Assembly (NCBI RefSeq): GCF_900113035.1
Contig: NZ_FONX01000013.1
Location: 36,978-100,977, forward strand
Length of the DNA: 64,000 bases
Reading direction: 5' to 3'
From: Paracidovorax wautersii
Lineage (GTDB): Bacteria > Pseudomonadota > Gammaproteobacteria > Burkholderiales > Burkholderiaceae_C
In this document: one piece after another, positions 36,358-45,751 of the stretch
How positions within the stretch are numbered: the first letter of the stretch is position 1
Layout of the letters: every line of letters starts with the position of its first letter
The notes under the pieces: model-generated
Seen by the model: the letters and a program-made list of their open reading frames with translations, nothing else
Databases searched by the model: none
What the model was told of the DNA's origin: nothing
Made by a program: the position numbers and the translations under genes

Positions 36358-37281
36358 TTACCAGGCCCGCACCGGCTGCGCGAAGCCGGTGGGCGCCTGG
36401 CGCTCGTTCTCGAACGTGGCGATCTCCCAGGCATCTTCCTGCGCCAGCAGCTCGCGCAGCAGCAGGTTGTTCATCGCATGGCCCGAGCGGAAGGCGCTGT
36501 AGGCCGCCAGCAGCGGGCGGCCGACGATGTAGAGGTCGCCGATGGCGTCGAGGATCTTGTGCTTCACGAACTCGTCGTCGTAGCGCAGGCCGTCGGCATT
36601 GAGCACCTTGTAGTCGTCCATGACGATGGCATTGTCCAGCCCGCCGCCCAGGGCCAGGCCGCTGGCGCGCATCATCTCCACGTCCTTGGTGAAGCCGAAG
36701 GTGCGGGCACGGGCGATGTCGCGCGTGTAGCTGCCCAGGCCCAGGTCGAATTCCACGCTCTGGCCGGTGGAATCGACCGCCGGGTGGGAAAAGTCGATCT
36801 CGAAGCGCAGCTTGAAGCCGTGGTACGGGTCGAGCCGCGCCCACTTGAGGTTGGCGCCCTCGCCCTGGCGCACCTCGACCGGACGCTTCACGCGGATGAA
36901 GCGCTTGGGTGCGTTCTGCAGCTCCACGCCGGCGCTTTGCAGCAGGAAGACGAACGAAGCCGACGAGCCGTCGAGGATGGGCACCTCTTCGGCGGTGATG
37001 TCGATGTAGAGGTTGTCCAGCCCCAGCCCGGCGCAGGCGGACATCAGATGCTCCACCGTATGCACCTTGGCGCCGCCCACGCCGATGGTGGAGGCCATGC
37101 GCGTGTCCACCACGGCTTCGGCCGTGATGGGGATGTCCACCGGCTCGGGCAGATCGACCCGCCGGAAGACGATGCCCGTATCGGGCTGCGCCGGCCGCAG
37201 CGTCAGTTCGACCCGCTGTCCGCTGTGCAGGCCCACGCCGACGGCGCGGGTGAGGGTCTTGATCGTGCGTTGCTGGAGCAT
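36358..37281 (-). CDS. lpxC: UDP-3-O-acyl-N-acetylglucosamine deacetylase LpxC
   Basis: A 307-residue zinc deacetylase that commits UDP-GlcNAc to lipid A synthesis. Zinc motif HTVEH with H78, and the second zinc cluster in [10 protein letters not shown], plus the catalytic histidine segment RSGHAMNN. Length matches E. coli LpxC. It follows ftsZ, the usual end of the dcw cluster. The 169-base gap to ftsZ holds a stable hairpin and a TTGACA hexamer (37331-37336, minus strand) without a matching -10, so a separate promoter is possible but not shown. Confidence 0.97.
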   Translation of the reverse strand: MLQQRTIKTLTRAVGVGLHSGQRVELTLRPAQPDTGIVFRRVDLPEPVDIPITAEAVVDTRMASTIGVGGAKVHTVEHLMSACAGLGLDNLYIDITAEEVPILDGSSASFVFLLQSAGVELQNAPKRFIRVKRPVEVRQGEGANLKWARLDPYHGFKLRFEIDFSHPAVDSTGQSVEFDLGLGSYTRDIARARTFGFTKDVEMMRASGLALGGGLDNAIVMDDYKVLNADGLRYDDEFVKHKILDAIGDLYIVGRPLLAAYSAFRSGHAMNNLLLRELLAQEDAWEIATFENERQAPTGFAQPVRAW

Positions 37282-37378
37282 CCCGCGATTTTAGGCGGCA
37301 CTGCACCGCTGCGGTGCGCGCCACTGCCTATGTCAACGATAGGTTTCCGTTTTCACCGAAGGGACACACGCCAACGAC

Positions 37379-37412
37379 GAAGCCGCCGCCCCGATGAGGG
37401 AGCGGCGGCTTC
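37379..37412 (-). terminator. Hairpin between ftsZ and lpxC
   Basis: An 11-bp stem (37379-37389 with 37402-37412) with a 12-nt loop lies 38 bases after the ftsZ stop. No T run follows on the minus strand, so it may stabilise the ftsZ mRNA 3' end or act weakly as a terminator. Confidence 0.55.
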
Positions 37413-37450
37413 GCAAAGGGATCGGCGCGGCCCCGGCGGCCGCTGCCGGA

Positions 37451-38683
37451 TCAGTCAGCCTGCTTGCGCAGGAAGGCCGGGATTTCCAGATCGTCCATGC
37501 CGCCCGAAGACAGCGCGTCCACGCGGGCTGCGGCCTGGGTACGGTTGGTGCGCCACACGCTGGGCACGGACATGTTGCCGTAGTCGGCCTGGGGCGCTGC
37601 GCCGCCCACCAGGCCACCGGCCATGCCCACGGCAGCGCCGGCCACCGGCATCTGGTAGGCGATGTTGTCGGTGCCGGTGCGCAGGCCGCCCTGCACCACC
37701 GAGATGGGCTGGCGGCGGGCGTTGGCGCGCGACAGGCCCGTGGCCACCACGGTCACGCGGATCTCGTCGCCCAGGCTGTCGTCGTAGGCGGCGCCGTAGA
37801 TGACGTGCGCGTCGGGCGAGGCGTAGGCGTTGATGGTGCTCATCGCCAGGCGCGACTCGGACAGCTTGAGGCTGCCCTTGGCGGCCGTGACCAGCACCAG
37901 CACGCCCTTGGCGCCCGAGAGGTCGATGCCTTCGAGCAGCGGGCAGGCCACGGCCTGCTCGGCGGCGATGCGGGCGCGGTCCGGGCCGCTGGCCGTGGCC
38001 GTGCCCATCATGGCCTTGCCGGGCTCGCCCATCACGGTGCGCACGTCTTCGAAGTCGACGTTCACGTGGCCGTATTCATTGATGATCTCGGCGATGCCGC
38101 CCACGGCGTTCTTGAGCACGTCGTTGGCATGGGCGAAGGCTTCGTCCTGGCTGATGTCGTCGCCCAGCACTTCGAGCAGCTTCTCGTTGAGCACGACGAT
38201 CAGCGAGTCGACGTTGGCTTCGAGCTCGGTCAGGCCGTCGTCGGCGTTCTTCATGCGGCGGCCGCCTTCCCAGTCGAAGGGCTTGGTGACCACGCCGACG
38301 GTGAGGATGCCCATTTCCTTGGCCACGCGGGCGATGACGGGCGCAGCGCCCGTGCCCGTGCCGCCGCCCATGCCGGCGGTGATGAACAGCATGTGCGCGC
38401 CGGCGATGGCCTGGCGGATGTCTTCCTGCGCGCCTTCGGCGGCTTCACGTGCCTTCTCGGGCTTGCTGCCGGCGCCCAGGCCGCTGTGGCCCAGCTGGAT
38501 GATGCGGTGGGCAGAGCTGCGGGTGAGCGCCTGCGCGTCCGTGTTGGCGCACACGAACTCCACGCCCTGCACGTTGCGCGAGATCATGTGTTCCACGGCG
38601 TTGCCGCCGCCGCCGCCGACGCCGATCACCTTGATCTGCGTGCCTTGGTTGAACTCTTCGGCTTCGATCATTTCGATGGACAT
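37451..38683 (-). CDS. ftsZ: Cell division protein FtsZ
   Basis: A 410-residue tubulin homologue forming the Z ring. GGGGGNAVEHM near the N-terminus, the GTP-binding tubulin signature GGGTGTGAAPVIA, the T7 loop region, a variable Ala/Gly/Gln linker (about 320-390) and the C-terminal peptide DLEIPAFLRKQAD that binds FtsA and ZipA. The ATG has an AGGAG ribosome-binding site. A 187-base gap separates it from ftsA, so an additional ftsZ promoter is likely there, as in other proteobacteria. Confidence 0.98.
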   Translation of the reverse strand: MSIEMIEAEEFNQGTQIKVIGVGGGGGNAVEHMISRNVQGVEFVCANTDAQALTRSSAHRIIQLGHSGLGAGSKPEKAREAAEGAQEDIRQAIAGAHMLFITAGMGGGTGTGAAPVIARVAKEMGILTVGVVTKPFDWEGGRRMKNADDGLTELEANVDSLIVVLNEKLLEVLGDDISQDEAFAHANDVLKNAVGGIAEIINEYGHVNVDFEDVRTVMGEPGKAMMGTATASGPDRARIAAEQAVACPLLEGIDLSGAKGVLVLVTAAKGSLKLSESRLAMSTINAYASPDAHVIYGAAYDDSLGDEIRVTVVATGLSRANARRQPISVVQGGLRTGTDNIAYQMPVAGAAVGMAGGLVGGAAPQADYGNMSVPSVWRTNRTQAAARVDALSSGGMDDLEIPAFLRKQAD

Positions 38684-38870
38684 GTGGTGCTCCTAGTCTT
38701 TCACGTGATGGTTCGGGTGGCTCGGGCCACACCTGGGGTTCTTGGATGGTTCAGAAATCGGATTCGGGAAACAACAGGCTGGCGAGGGAGGCGGGCCGGT
38801 GCTTCGCCATCGCTCGCGCGCACGCGCATGCGGACTTCCGCGGGCAAGCCAGAGTGGGTAGCCGGCCATG

Positions 38871-40100
38871 TCAGAAGTTCCCCACGATGAAGTCCTTGAA
38901 GCGGCCGAACGCCGTCTTCACCGAACCGCTTTTTTGCGCCACCTTGAAGCCGCGCATGCGGGCCAGCCGAGCCTCCTCGAGCAAACCCATGACGGTAGCA
39001 GCGCGAGGCTGGGCCACCATGTCGGACAAGGCGCTGGAATACTTGGGAATGCCGCGGCGCACGGGCTTGAGGAAGATGTCCTCAGCCAGCTCGACCATGC
39101 CGGGCATGACGGCACTGCCGCCGGTCAGCACGATGCCGGAGGAGAGCACCTCTTCGTAGCCCGACTCGCGCACGACCTGCTGCACCAGCGAGAAGATCTC
39201 TTCCACGCGCGGCTCGATCACACCGGCCAGCGCCTGCTTGCTGAGCATGCGCGGGCTGCGGTCACCCAGGCCGGGCACCTCGACCTGCGCCTCGGGGTCG
39301 GCCAGCAACTGCTTGGCGTAGCCGCTCTCGACCTTGATGTCCTCCGCGTCCTTGGTGGGCGTGCGCAGGGCCATGGCGATGTCGCTGGTGATGAGGTCGC
39401 CGGCGATCGGGATCACGGCCGTGTGGCGGATCGCGCCGCCGGTGAAGATCGCCACGTCGGTCGTGCCGGCGCCGATGTCCACCACCGCCACGCCCAGCTC
39501 GCGTTCGTCGTCGGTCAGCACGGCCTGGCTGGAAGCCAGCGGGTTGAGCATGAGCTGCTCGACTTCCAGGCCGCAGCGGCGCACGCACTTGATGATGTTC
39601 TCGGCCGCGCTCTGCGCGCCGGTCACGATGTGGATCTTGGCTTCGAGGCGGATGCCGCTCATGCCGATGGGCTCGCGCACGTCCTGCCCGTCGATGACGA
39701 ATTCCTGCGGCTCCACCAGCAAGAGGCGCTGGTCGCTGGAGATGTTGATGGCCTTGGCCGTCTCCACCACGCGGGCCACGTCGGCGGGGGTGACTTCACG
39801 GTCCTTCACCGCCACCATGCCGCTCGAATTCAGGCCGCGGATATGGCTGCCGGTGATGCCGGTATAGACGCGCTGGATCTTGCAGTCGGCCATCAGCTCG
39901 GCCTCTTTCAGTGCCTGCTGGATGCTCTGCACCGTGGCGTCGATGTTGACCACCACGCCGCGCTTCAAGCCGTTGCTGGGCGCCACGCCCAGGCCGGCCA
40001 GCTTGAGCTCGCCGCTGGGCATGACCTCGGCCACCACCGCCATCACCTTGGCGGTGCCGATGTCCAGCCCCACGACCACGTCTTTGTATTCTCTTGCCAT
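38871..40100 (-). CDS. ftsA: Cell division protein FtsA
   Basis: A 409-residue actin-like protein tethering FtsZ to the membrane and recruiting later division proteins. GLDIGTAKVMAVVAE at the N-terminus, the phosphate-binding VVDIGAGTTDVAIF and SSGIVLTGGSAVMPG segments, and a C-terminal amphipathic helix (residues about 392-405, FGRFKDFIVGNF). It lies 15 bases downstream of ftsQ. Confidence 0.97.
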   Translation of the reverse strand: MAREYKDVVVGLDIGTAKVMAVVAEVMPSGELKLAGLGVAPSNGLKRGVVVNIDATVQSIQQALKEAELMADCKIQRVYTGITGSHIRGLNSSGMVAVKDREVTPADVARVVETAKAINISSDQRLLLVEPQEFVIDGQDVREPIGMSGIRLEAKIHIVTGAQSAAENIIKCVRRCGLEVEQLMLNPLASSQAVLTDDERELGVAVVDIGAGTTDVAIFTGGAIRHTAVIPIAGDLITSDIAMALRTPTKDAEDIKVESGYAKQLLADPEAQVEVPGLGDRSPRMLSKQALAGVIEPRVEEIFSLVQQVVRESGYEEVLSSGIVLTGGSAVMPGMVELAEDIFLKPVRRGIPKYSSALSDMVAQPRAATVMGLLEEARLARMRGFKVAQKSGSVKTAFGRFKDFIVGNF

Positions 40101-40115
40101 AGTTGTGTCTTTCCC

Positions 40116-40973
40116 TCAGCGGGTCTGCCCTGTTGTTCTTGCGGCCGGCGCCGTGCGCGCACGCCGTACGGCCGGGCGCGCGGCGGCGCGCTGCTTGGCC
40201 ACATCGGCCGTCACCGTGGTCACGCCGCGCAGGCGCAGCGCGTAGCCGCCGTCGTGGCGCAGGTCGGCAGACTCCAGCGCCTCCACGCGCCGGCCCTGCT
40301 GCGCGGCCACCTGCGGCAGCGTCTTCACGAAGCGCTCGGTGCGCTGCAGCACCTCGGCGGTGGTGCCGCCGCCCAGCTCCACGGTGGCGCCGCCATCGAG
40401 CACCACGCGCCAGCCGCCGCGGCCGCTCAGCTCCAGCGTGTCGATGGCGGAGCCCAGCGGCTTGATGACCGGCACGAGGGCGCGGTACATCTGCAGCACT
40501 TCCTGCGAGCGGCCCGCCGGGCCCTTGAGGCTGGGCAGGTCTTCGCCGTCCAGGCCGTCGCTGCCGGCCTCGAACACCTCGCCCGTGCTGTCCACCAGCG
40601 TGGGGCTGCCTTCGGCACCCCAGTAGGCGGCGGCCTGGTGCTCCTGCAGATCCACGACCAGGCTGTTGGGGAATTCGCGGCGCACCATGGCGCTGCGCAC
40701 CCAGGGCACCTGCTCGAAGGCCTCGCGCACGGCCTGCAGGTCCACCGTGAAGAAGTTGCCGGCCAGGCGCGGGCCCACGTCGGCGCGCAGCGTGACGGCG
40801 TTGTTGTGGACCAGTTCGCCCTGCACCACGATGCGGCCGATGGAGAACACCGGCAGGCGCAGCAGCCAGGAGCCACCCGCCGCCAGCACGAACGCGGCGC
40901 AGCCCACGAACAGGACCGTGGCGGTCCAGTTCATGAGCTTGACGTCGAGCGGTGCGGGCAGCGCGGGGTTCAT
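40116..40973 (-). CDS. ftsQ: Cell division protein FtsQ
   Basis: A 285-residue bitopic divisome protein: a short cytoplasmic N-terminus, membrane segment (about 15-38, WTATVLFVGCAAFVLAAGGSWLL), periplasmic POTRA domain (FSIGRIVVQGELVHNN onward) and beta domain. The C-terminus is a long basic Ala/Arg/Thr-rich tail (about 255-285) that would lie in the periplasm, longer than in E. coli. Start ATG 40973 lies 5 bases after the ddl stop. Confidence 0.95.
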   Translation of the reverse strand: MNPALPAPLDVKLMNWTATVLFVGCAAFVLAAGGSWLLRLPVFSIGRIVVQGELVHNNAVTLRADVGPRLAGNFFTVDLQAVREAFEQVPWVRSAMVRREFPNSLVVDLQEHQAAAYWGAEGSPTLVDSTGEVFEAGSDGLDGEDLPSLKGPAGRSQEVLQMYRALVPVIKPLGSAIDTLELSGRGGWRVVLDGGATVELGGGTTAEVLQRTERFVKTLPQVAAQQGRRVEALESADLRHDGGYALRLRGVTTVTADVAKQRAAARPAVRRARTAPAARTTGQTR

Positions 40974-40978
40974 GCGGC

Positions 40979-41971
40979 TCACGTGGCGTTGGGTTGTGCG
41001 GCCTGGCCCTGGGCGCTGTCCAGCGACGCGCTGGCCAGGATGCGCAGGCACAGGGCTTCGTAGCTGAGGCCCATGGAGCGTGCCGACATGGGCACGAGCG
41101 AGTGGCCGGTCATGCCCGGGGAGGTGTTGATCTCCAGCAGGAAGGGCTTGCGGTCGCTCGCGCGGATCATGATGTCGGCGCGCGCCCAGCCGCGGCACTG
41201 CAGCGTGCGGAAGGCCTCGACCACCAGGCGCTGGATCTCGCGCTCCTCGTGCTCGGGCAGGCCGCTCGGGCAGTGGTACTGCGTGCTGTCGGTGAAGTAC
41301 TTGTTCTGGTAGTCGTAGTTGCCATCGGGCGCCACGATGCGGATCACCGGCAGGGCGCGGGCGCCCGCGCCCTGGCCCAGCACGGGGCAGGTGGTTTCCT
41401 CGCCCTCGATGAACTCCTCGCACAGCACCTCGGGGTCGTAGCGCGAGGCCAGCAGATAGGCCTGTTCGCACTGGCCGGGCGAGCTCACCTTGGTCAGCCC
41501 CAGCGTGGAGCCTTCGCGGGCGGGCTTGACGATCATCGGCGTGCCCAGCTCCTTCAGCGCCTGCGCCGTTTCGGCGGCGCTGGAGACCAGCCGCCAGTCC
41601 GGCGTGGGCAGGCCCTCGAAGCGCCAGATGCGCTTGGTCATGATCTTGTCCATGGCGATGCTCGACGCCATCACGCCCGGGCCGGTATAGGGAATGCCCA
41701 GCAGCTCCAGCGCGCCCTGCACCGTGCCGTCTTCGCCATGGCGGCCGTGCAGCGCGATGAAGCAGCGCGTGTAGCCGTGGCTCTTGAGCTCCGACAGGTC
41801 GGTCTGCGACGGGTCGAAGGCGTGGGCATCGACGCCGTTGGAGCGCAGGGCCTGCAGCACGCCGCCGCCGGACATCAGCGAGACCTCGCGTTCGGCGGAG
41901 CTGCCGCCCATCAGCACGGCCACCTTGCCCAGGGCGCGCACGTCGATCTTGGCTTGTTCGTTCTGGCTCAT
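40979..41971 (-). CDS. ddlB: D-alanine--D-alanine ligase
   Basis: A 330-residue ATP-grasp enzyme making D-Ala-D-Ala for the MurF reaction. [21 protein letters not shown] at the N-terminus, the substrate loop [20 protein letters not shown], and the C-terminal magnesium site [17 protein letters not shown]. Its start overlaps murC by 4 bases. Confidence 0.96.
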   Translation of the reverse strand: MSQNEQAKIDVRALGKVAVLMGGSSAEREVSLMSGGGVLQALRSNGVDAHAFDPSQTDLSELKSHGYTRCFIALHGRHGEDGTVQGALELLGIPYTGPGVMASSIAMDKIMTKRIWRFEGLPTPDWRLVSSAAETAQALKELGTPMIVKPAREGSTLGLTKVSSPGQCEQAYLLASRYDPEVLCEEFIEGEETTCPVLGQGAGARALPVIRIVAPDGNYDYQNKYFTDSTQYHCPSGLPEHEEREIQRLVVEAFRTLQCRGWARADIMIRASDRKPFLLEINTSPGMTGHSLVPMSARSMGLSYEALCLRILASASLDSAQGQAAQPNAT

Positions 41972-43401
41972 GCTGCCCGCGCCTCCTGCGCTGCCTGCTC
42001 ATTGTTTTGTAGCATCGCCACCACCTTGGCAGGCACGCTGCCGATGGAGCCCGCGCCCATGCACATCACCACGTCGCCTGCGCGCACGGTGTCCACGATG
42101 CGCTGGGGCAGGTCGGCCACGGCCTCGACGAACACCGGCTCGACCTGGCCGGCCACGCGCACCGCGCGCACCAGCGCCCGGCCGTCGGCGGCCACGATGG
42201 GCGATTCGCCGGCGGCATAGACCTCGGTCAGCAGGGCCGCGTCGGCGCTGCCGATCACCTTGACGAAATCCTCGAAGCAGTCGCGCGTGCGGCTGTAGCG
42301 GTGCGGCTGGAAGGCCAGCACCAGCCGGCGGCCGGGGAAGGCGCCGCGCGCGGCGGCCAGCGTGGCGGTCATCTCTACGGGGTGGTGGCCGTAGTCCTCG
42401 ATCAGCGTGAAGCGGCCGCCGTCCTTGGCCGGCAGGTCGCCATGGCTCTGGAAGCGCCGGCCCACGCCGCGGAAGCCCGCCAGCGCGCGCAGCAGGGCTT
42501 CGTCGGGCACGTTCAGCTCCACCGCCACGGCCACCGCCGCCAGCGCGTTGAGCACGTTGTGCTCGCCCGCAAGGTTCAGCACCACGTCCAGGTCGGGCAG
42601 CACCACGCCATTGCGGCGCAGCACGCGGAAGTGCATCTGCGCGCCCACGGCGCGCACGTCCACCGCGCGCACCTGGGCGTCTTCGCCGAAGCCGTAGCTG
42701 GTTATGGGGCAGGTGACCTGCGGCACGATCTCGCGGATGGCAGCGTTGTCGGTGCACAGGATGGCCGTGCCGTAGAACGGCATGCGGTGCAGGAAGTCCA
42801 CGAACGCGCCCTTGAGGCGGTTGAAGTCGTGGCCGTAGGTTTCCATGTGGTCCGCGTCGATGTTGGTCACGACCGACATCACGGGCAGCAGGTTGAGGAA
42901 CGAGGCGTCGGACTCGTCGGCCTCGACCACGATGTAGTCGCCCTGCCCCAGCTTGGCGTTGGCGCCCGCGCTGTTCAGGCGCCCGCCGATCACGAAGGTC
43001 GGGTCCAGCCCGGCCTCGGCCAGCACGCTGGTCACCAGGCTGGTGGTGGTGGTCTTGCCGTGGGCACCGGCGATGGCGATGCCGCGCTTGAGGCGCATCA
43101 GCTCGGCCAGCATCAGGGCGCGGGGCACCACGGGGATCTTCTTGTCGCGCGCGGCCAGCACCTCGGGGTTGTCCGCCTGCACGGCGGTGGAGGTGACGAC
43201 GGCGTCGGCGCCGTCGATGTGGGCCGCGGCATGGCCCACGTGCGTGCGGATGCCCAGGCCGGCCAGCCGGCGCAGCGTGGCGCTGTCGGACAGGTCGGAG
43301 CCGGAGATCTCGTAGTCCAGGTTGAACAGCACCTCGGCGATGCCGCACATGCCGGCGCCGCCCAGGCCGACGAAATGGATATGGCGAATGGCGTGTTTCA
43401 T
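41968..43401 (-). CDS. murC: UDP-N-acetylmuramate--L-alanine ligase
   Basis: A 477-residue Mur ligase adding L-Ala to UDP-MurNAc. It begins [21 protein letters not shown]-loop [23 protein letters not shown] metal/substrate region and [14 protein letters not shown]. It overlaps murG by 4 bases at the start and ddl by 4 at the end. The C-terminal codons contain a copy of the 17-bp motif, giving AMLQNNEQ near the end. Confidence 0.97.
   Translation of the reverse strand: MKHAIRHIHFVGLGGAGMCGIAEVLFNLDYEISGSDLSDSATLRRLAGLGIRTHVGHAAAHIDGADAVVTSTAVQADNPEVLAARDKKIPVVPRALMLAELMRLKRGIAIAGAHGKTTTTSLVTSVLAEAGLDPTFVIGGRLNSAGANAKLGQGDYIVVEADESDASFLNLLPVMSVVTNIDADHMETYGHDFNRLKGAFVDFLHRMPFYGTAILCTDNAAIREIVPQVTCPITSYGFGEDAQVRAVDVRAVGAQMHFRVLRRNGVVLPDLDVVLNLAGEHNVLNALAAVAVAVELNVPDEALLRALAGFRGVGRRFQSHGDLPAKDGGRFTLIEDYGHHPVEMTATLAAARGAFPGRRLVLAFQPHRYSRTRDCFEDFVKVIGSADAALLTEVYAAGESPIVAADGRALVRAVRVAGQVEPVFVEAVADLPQRIVDTVRAGDVVMCMGAGSIGSVPAKVVAMLQNNEQAAQEARAA
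41997..42013 (-). repeat. 17-bp motif inside murC, copy g
   Basis: Minus strand GCTAC-AAAACAA-TGAGC, in frame G CTA CAA AAC AAT GAG C, just before the murC stop. It is the most AT-rich point of the gene. Confidence 0.65.
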
Positions 43402-44468
43402 GCGGTCAGTTCCTCACACGCTTGCACCACGGCTTGGGTGGCTTCTGTCTTTTGCATCTTCTTGGCTTCCAGCGCACGCTCCATCAACGTCGTGCGCTCT
43501 GTATTTTGTAGCATACCGGCCAGCCAGGCGGGCGTGAGCTCGCGCTGCTGCACCAGCCAGCCGCCGCCCGCATCCACCAGGAAGCGGGCATTGGCGCTCT
43601 GGTGGTCGTCCACCGCGTGCGGAAAGGGCACGAACAGCGCGGCCGCGCCCACGGCGGCGATCTCGGTGACCGTGCTGGCCCCGGCGCGGCAGATGACCAG
43701 ATCGGCCTCGGCGAAGGCCGTGGCCGTGTCGTCGATGAAGGGCGTGAGCGTGGCCTGCACGCCCGCCGCCTCGTAGTTGGCGCGCAGCGCGTCGATCTGC
43801 GCAGCGCCGCTCTGGTGCGTGACCTGCGGGCGGAACTGCACGGGGATCAGGCCCACGGCCTGGGGAACGATCTCGTTGAGCGCCTTGGCGCCCAGGCTGC
43901 CGCCCACCACCAGCACATTGAGCGGGCCGGTGCGCTGCGCGAAGCGCTCGGCCGGGCCGGGCTGGCGCAGGAAGGGCTCGCGCAGCGGGTTGCCCACCCA
44001 CCGGCCCTTGCGCAGCACGTCCGGGAACGCGGTGAACACCCGGTCGGCCACGCCGGCCAGCACCTTGTTGACCAGGCCGGCGACGGAGTTCTGCTCGTGC
44101 AGCACCAGCGGCTTGCCCAGCAGCGAGGCCATCATGCCGCCCGGGAAGGTGACGTAGCCGCCCAGGCCGATCACCACGTCGGGCCGCACGCGGCGCAGCA
44201 CCGCAAGCGATTGCCAGAAGGCGCGCAGCAGGCGCAGCGGCAGCAGCGCCAGGGTCAGCAGGCCCTTGCCGCGCACGCCGGAAAAGTCGATCGCCTCGAA
44301 GGCGAAGCCGCGAGGCGGGACGAGGCGCGACTCCATGCTGCCGGGCGTGCCCAGCCAGTGCACCTGCCAGCCGCGCGCGCGCAGCTCCTCGGCCACGGCG
44401 AGGCCCGGGAAGATATGGCCGCCGGTGCCGCCGGCCATCACGAGCGCGGTCCTGGAGCGGCCCGTCAT
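43398..44468 (-). CDS. murG: Lipid II synthase MurG
   Basis: A 356-residue GT28 glycosyltransferase adding GlcNAc to lipid I at the inner membrane face. Motifs are [47 protein letters not shown] and [15 protein letters not shown]. The ATG at 44468 overlaps the ftsW stop by 4 bases. The C-terminal region carries a 17-bp motif (GMLQNTER). Confidence 0.97.
   Translation of the reverse strand: MTGRSRTALVMAGGTGGHIFPGLAVAEELRARGWQVHWLGTPGSMESRLVPPRGFAFEAIDFSGVRGKGLLTLALLPLRLLRAFWQSLAVLRRVRPDVVIGLGGYVTFPGGMMASLLGKPLVLHEQNSVAGLVNKVLAGVADRVFTAFPDVLRKGRWVGNPLREPFLRQPGPAERFAQRTGPLNVLVVGGSLGAKALNEIVPQAVGLIPVQFRPQVTHQSGAAQIDALRANYEAAGVQATLTPFIDDTATAFAEADLVICRAGASTVTEIAAVGAAALFVPFPHAVDDHQSANARFLVDAGGGWLVQQRELTPAWLAGMLQNTERTTLMERALEAKKMQKTEATQAVVQACEELTA
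43496..43512 (-). repeat. 17-bp motif inside murG, copy h
   Basis: Minus strand GCTAC-AAAATAC-AGAGC, in frame G CTA CAA AAT ACA GAG C. The encoded LLQN/MLQN phrase is the same as in murC and aroE although these proteins are not homologous there. Confidence 0.65.
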
Positions 44469-45751
44469 ATCCGGCCTCCGCGCATCATGTGCTTGTTCTC
44501 GTAATCGACCCGCAGCACCACCGCGATGGCCACCAGGTTCATCAGGATGGCCGAGCCGCCGAAGCTCATCAGCGGCAGCGTCAGGCCCTTGGTGGGCAGC
44601 GCGCCCAAATTCACGCCCATGTTGATGAAGGACTGGAAACCCATCCACATGGCAACGCCCTGCGCCACCAGGCCGGAGAAGACGCGGTCCAGCGCGATGG
44701 CCTGGCGGCCGATGTGCATGATGCGGCGGGTGAGCCAGAGGAAGAGCACGATGAGCACCATCACGCCGACCAGGCCGAATTCCTCGCCGATCACGGCCAG
44801 CAGGAAGTCGGTGTGGGCCTCGGGCAGCCAGTGCAGCTTCTCGACGCTGCCCCCCAGGCCCACGCCGAAGATCTCGCCGCGGCCGATGGCGATCAGCGAG
44901 TGCGAGAGCTGGTAGCCCTTGCCCAGCGCATGCTCTTCGCTGAAGGGGTCGAGGTAGGCGAAGATCCGCTCGCGCCGCCAGGGGCTGGCCATCACCATCA
45001 CGGAGAAGGCGCCCACCAGCACGGCGGCGATCAGGAAGAACATGCGCGCGTTCACGCCGCCCAGGAACAGGATGCCCATGGCGATCACGGCGATCACCAT
45101 GAAGGCGCCCATGTCGGGCTCGGCCAGCAGCAGCGCGCCCACCAGCGCCACGGCCACACCCATGGGCAGCACGGCGCGGAAGAAGCGCTCCTTCACCTCC
45201 ATCTTGCGCACCATGTAGTCCGATGCGTAGATGACCACCGCGAACTTGGCCAGCTCGGATGGCTGGAAGTTCATGATGCCCAGCGACAGCCAGCGCCGCG
45301 CGCCGTTGACCACCGAGCCCACGTGCGGGATGAGCACCGCGATCAGGAGGCCGATGGAGCACACGAAGAGCCAGGGCGCCACGCGCTCCCAGGTGGACAT
45401 GGAGATCTGGAAGGCCAGCAGCGCCGCGACGAAGCCGATCACCAGCGCCATGATGTGGCGCACCAGAAAGTGCGACTGCGCGATCTTGCCGAAGCGCGGG
45501 TTGTCCGGCATGGCGATGGAGGCCGAATACACCATGACCAGGCCCCAGGCCAGCAGCGCGATGACGACCCAGACCAGCGCCTGGTCGAAGCCCAGCACGC
45601 TCGCGGGGGTGGTGGTGGTCTGGCGGTATTCGGTGCCGCCCACGCGCACGGGCAGCACGTCGGCGCTGGCCGGGGGCTTGCCGCCGGCCCAGGCGCGCAG
45701 GCGCTGCAGCAGGCCGGGCTGGCCGGAAGACGAGGTCGCGTAGCCGTTCAC
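44465..45751 (-). CDS. ftsW: Septal peptidoglycan polymerase FtsW
   Basis: A 428-residue SEDS protein that polymerises lipid II at the septum with FtsI. About ten membrane segments; motifs [47 protein letters not shown] and the C-terminal [14 protein letters not shown]. The start is GTG at 45751, overlapping the murD stop as GTGA. A poorly conserved cytoplasmic N-terminus of about 50 residues precedes the first membrane segment. Confidence 0.94.
   Translation of the reverse strand: MNGYATSSSGQPGLLQRLRAWAGGKPPASADVLPVRVGGTEYRQTTTTPASVLGFDQALVWVVIALLAWGLVMVYSASIAMPDNPRFGKIAQSHFLVRHIMALVIGFVAALLAFQISMSTWERVAPWLFVCSIGLLIAVLIPHVGSVVNGARRWLSLGIMNFQPSELAKFAVVIYASDYMVRKMEVKERFFRAVLPMGVAVALVGALLLAEPDMGAFMVIAVIAMGILFLGGVNARMFFLIAAVLVGAFSVMVMASPWRRERIFAYLDPFSEEHALGKGYQLSHSLIAIGRGEIFGVGLGGSVEKLHWLPEAHTDFLLAVIGEEFGLVGVMVLIVLFLWLTRRIMHIGRQAIALDRVFSGLVAQGVAMWMGFQSFINMGVNLGALPTKGLTLPLMSFGGSAILMNLVAIAVVLRVDYENKHMMRGGRI

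Noticed and set aside
37331-37336. TTGACA hexamer upstream of lpxC as a -35 box
   Set aside because: No -10-like element lies 15-19 bases downstream; the nearest TAAAAT is 37 bases away.
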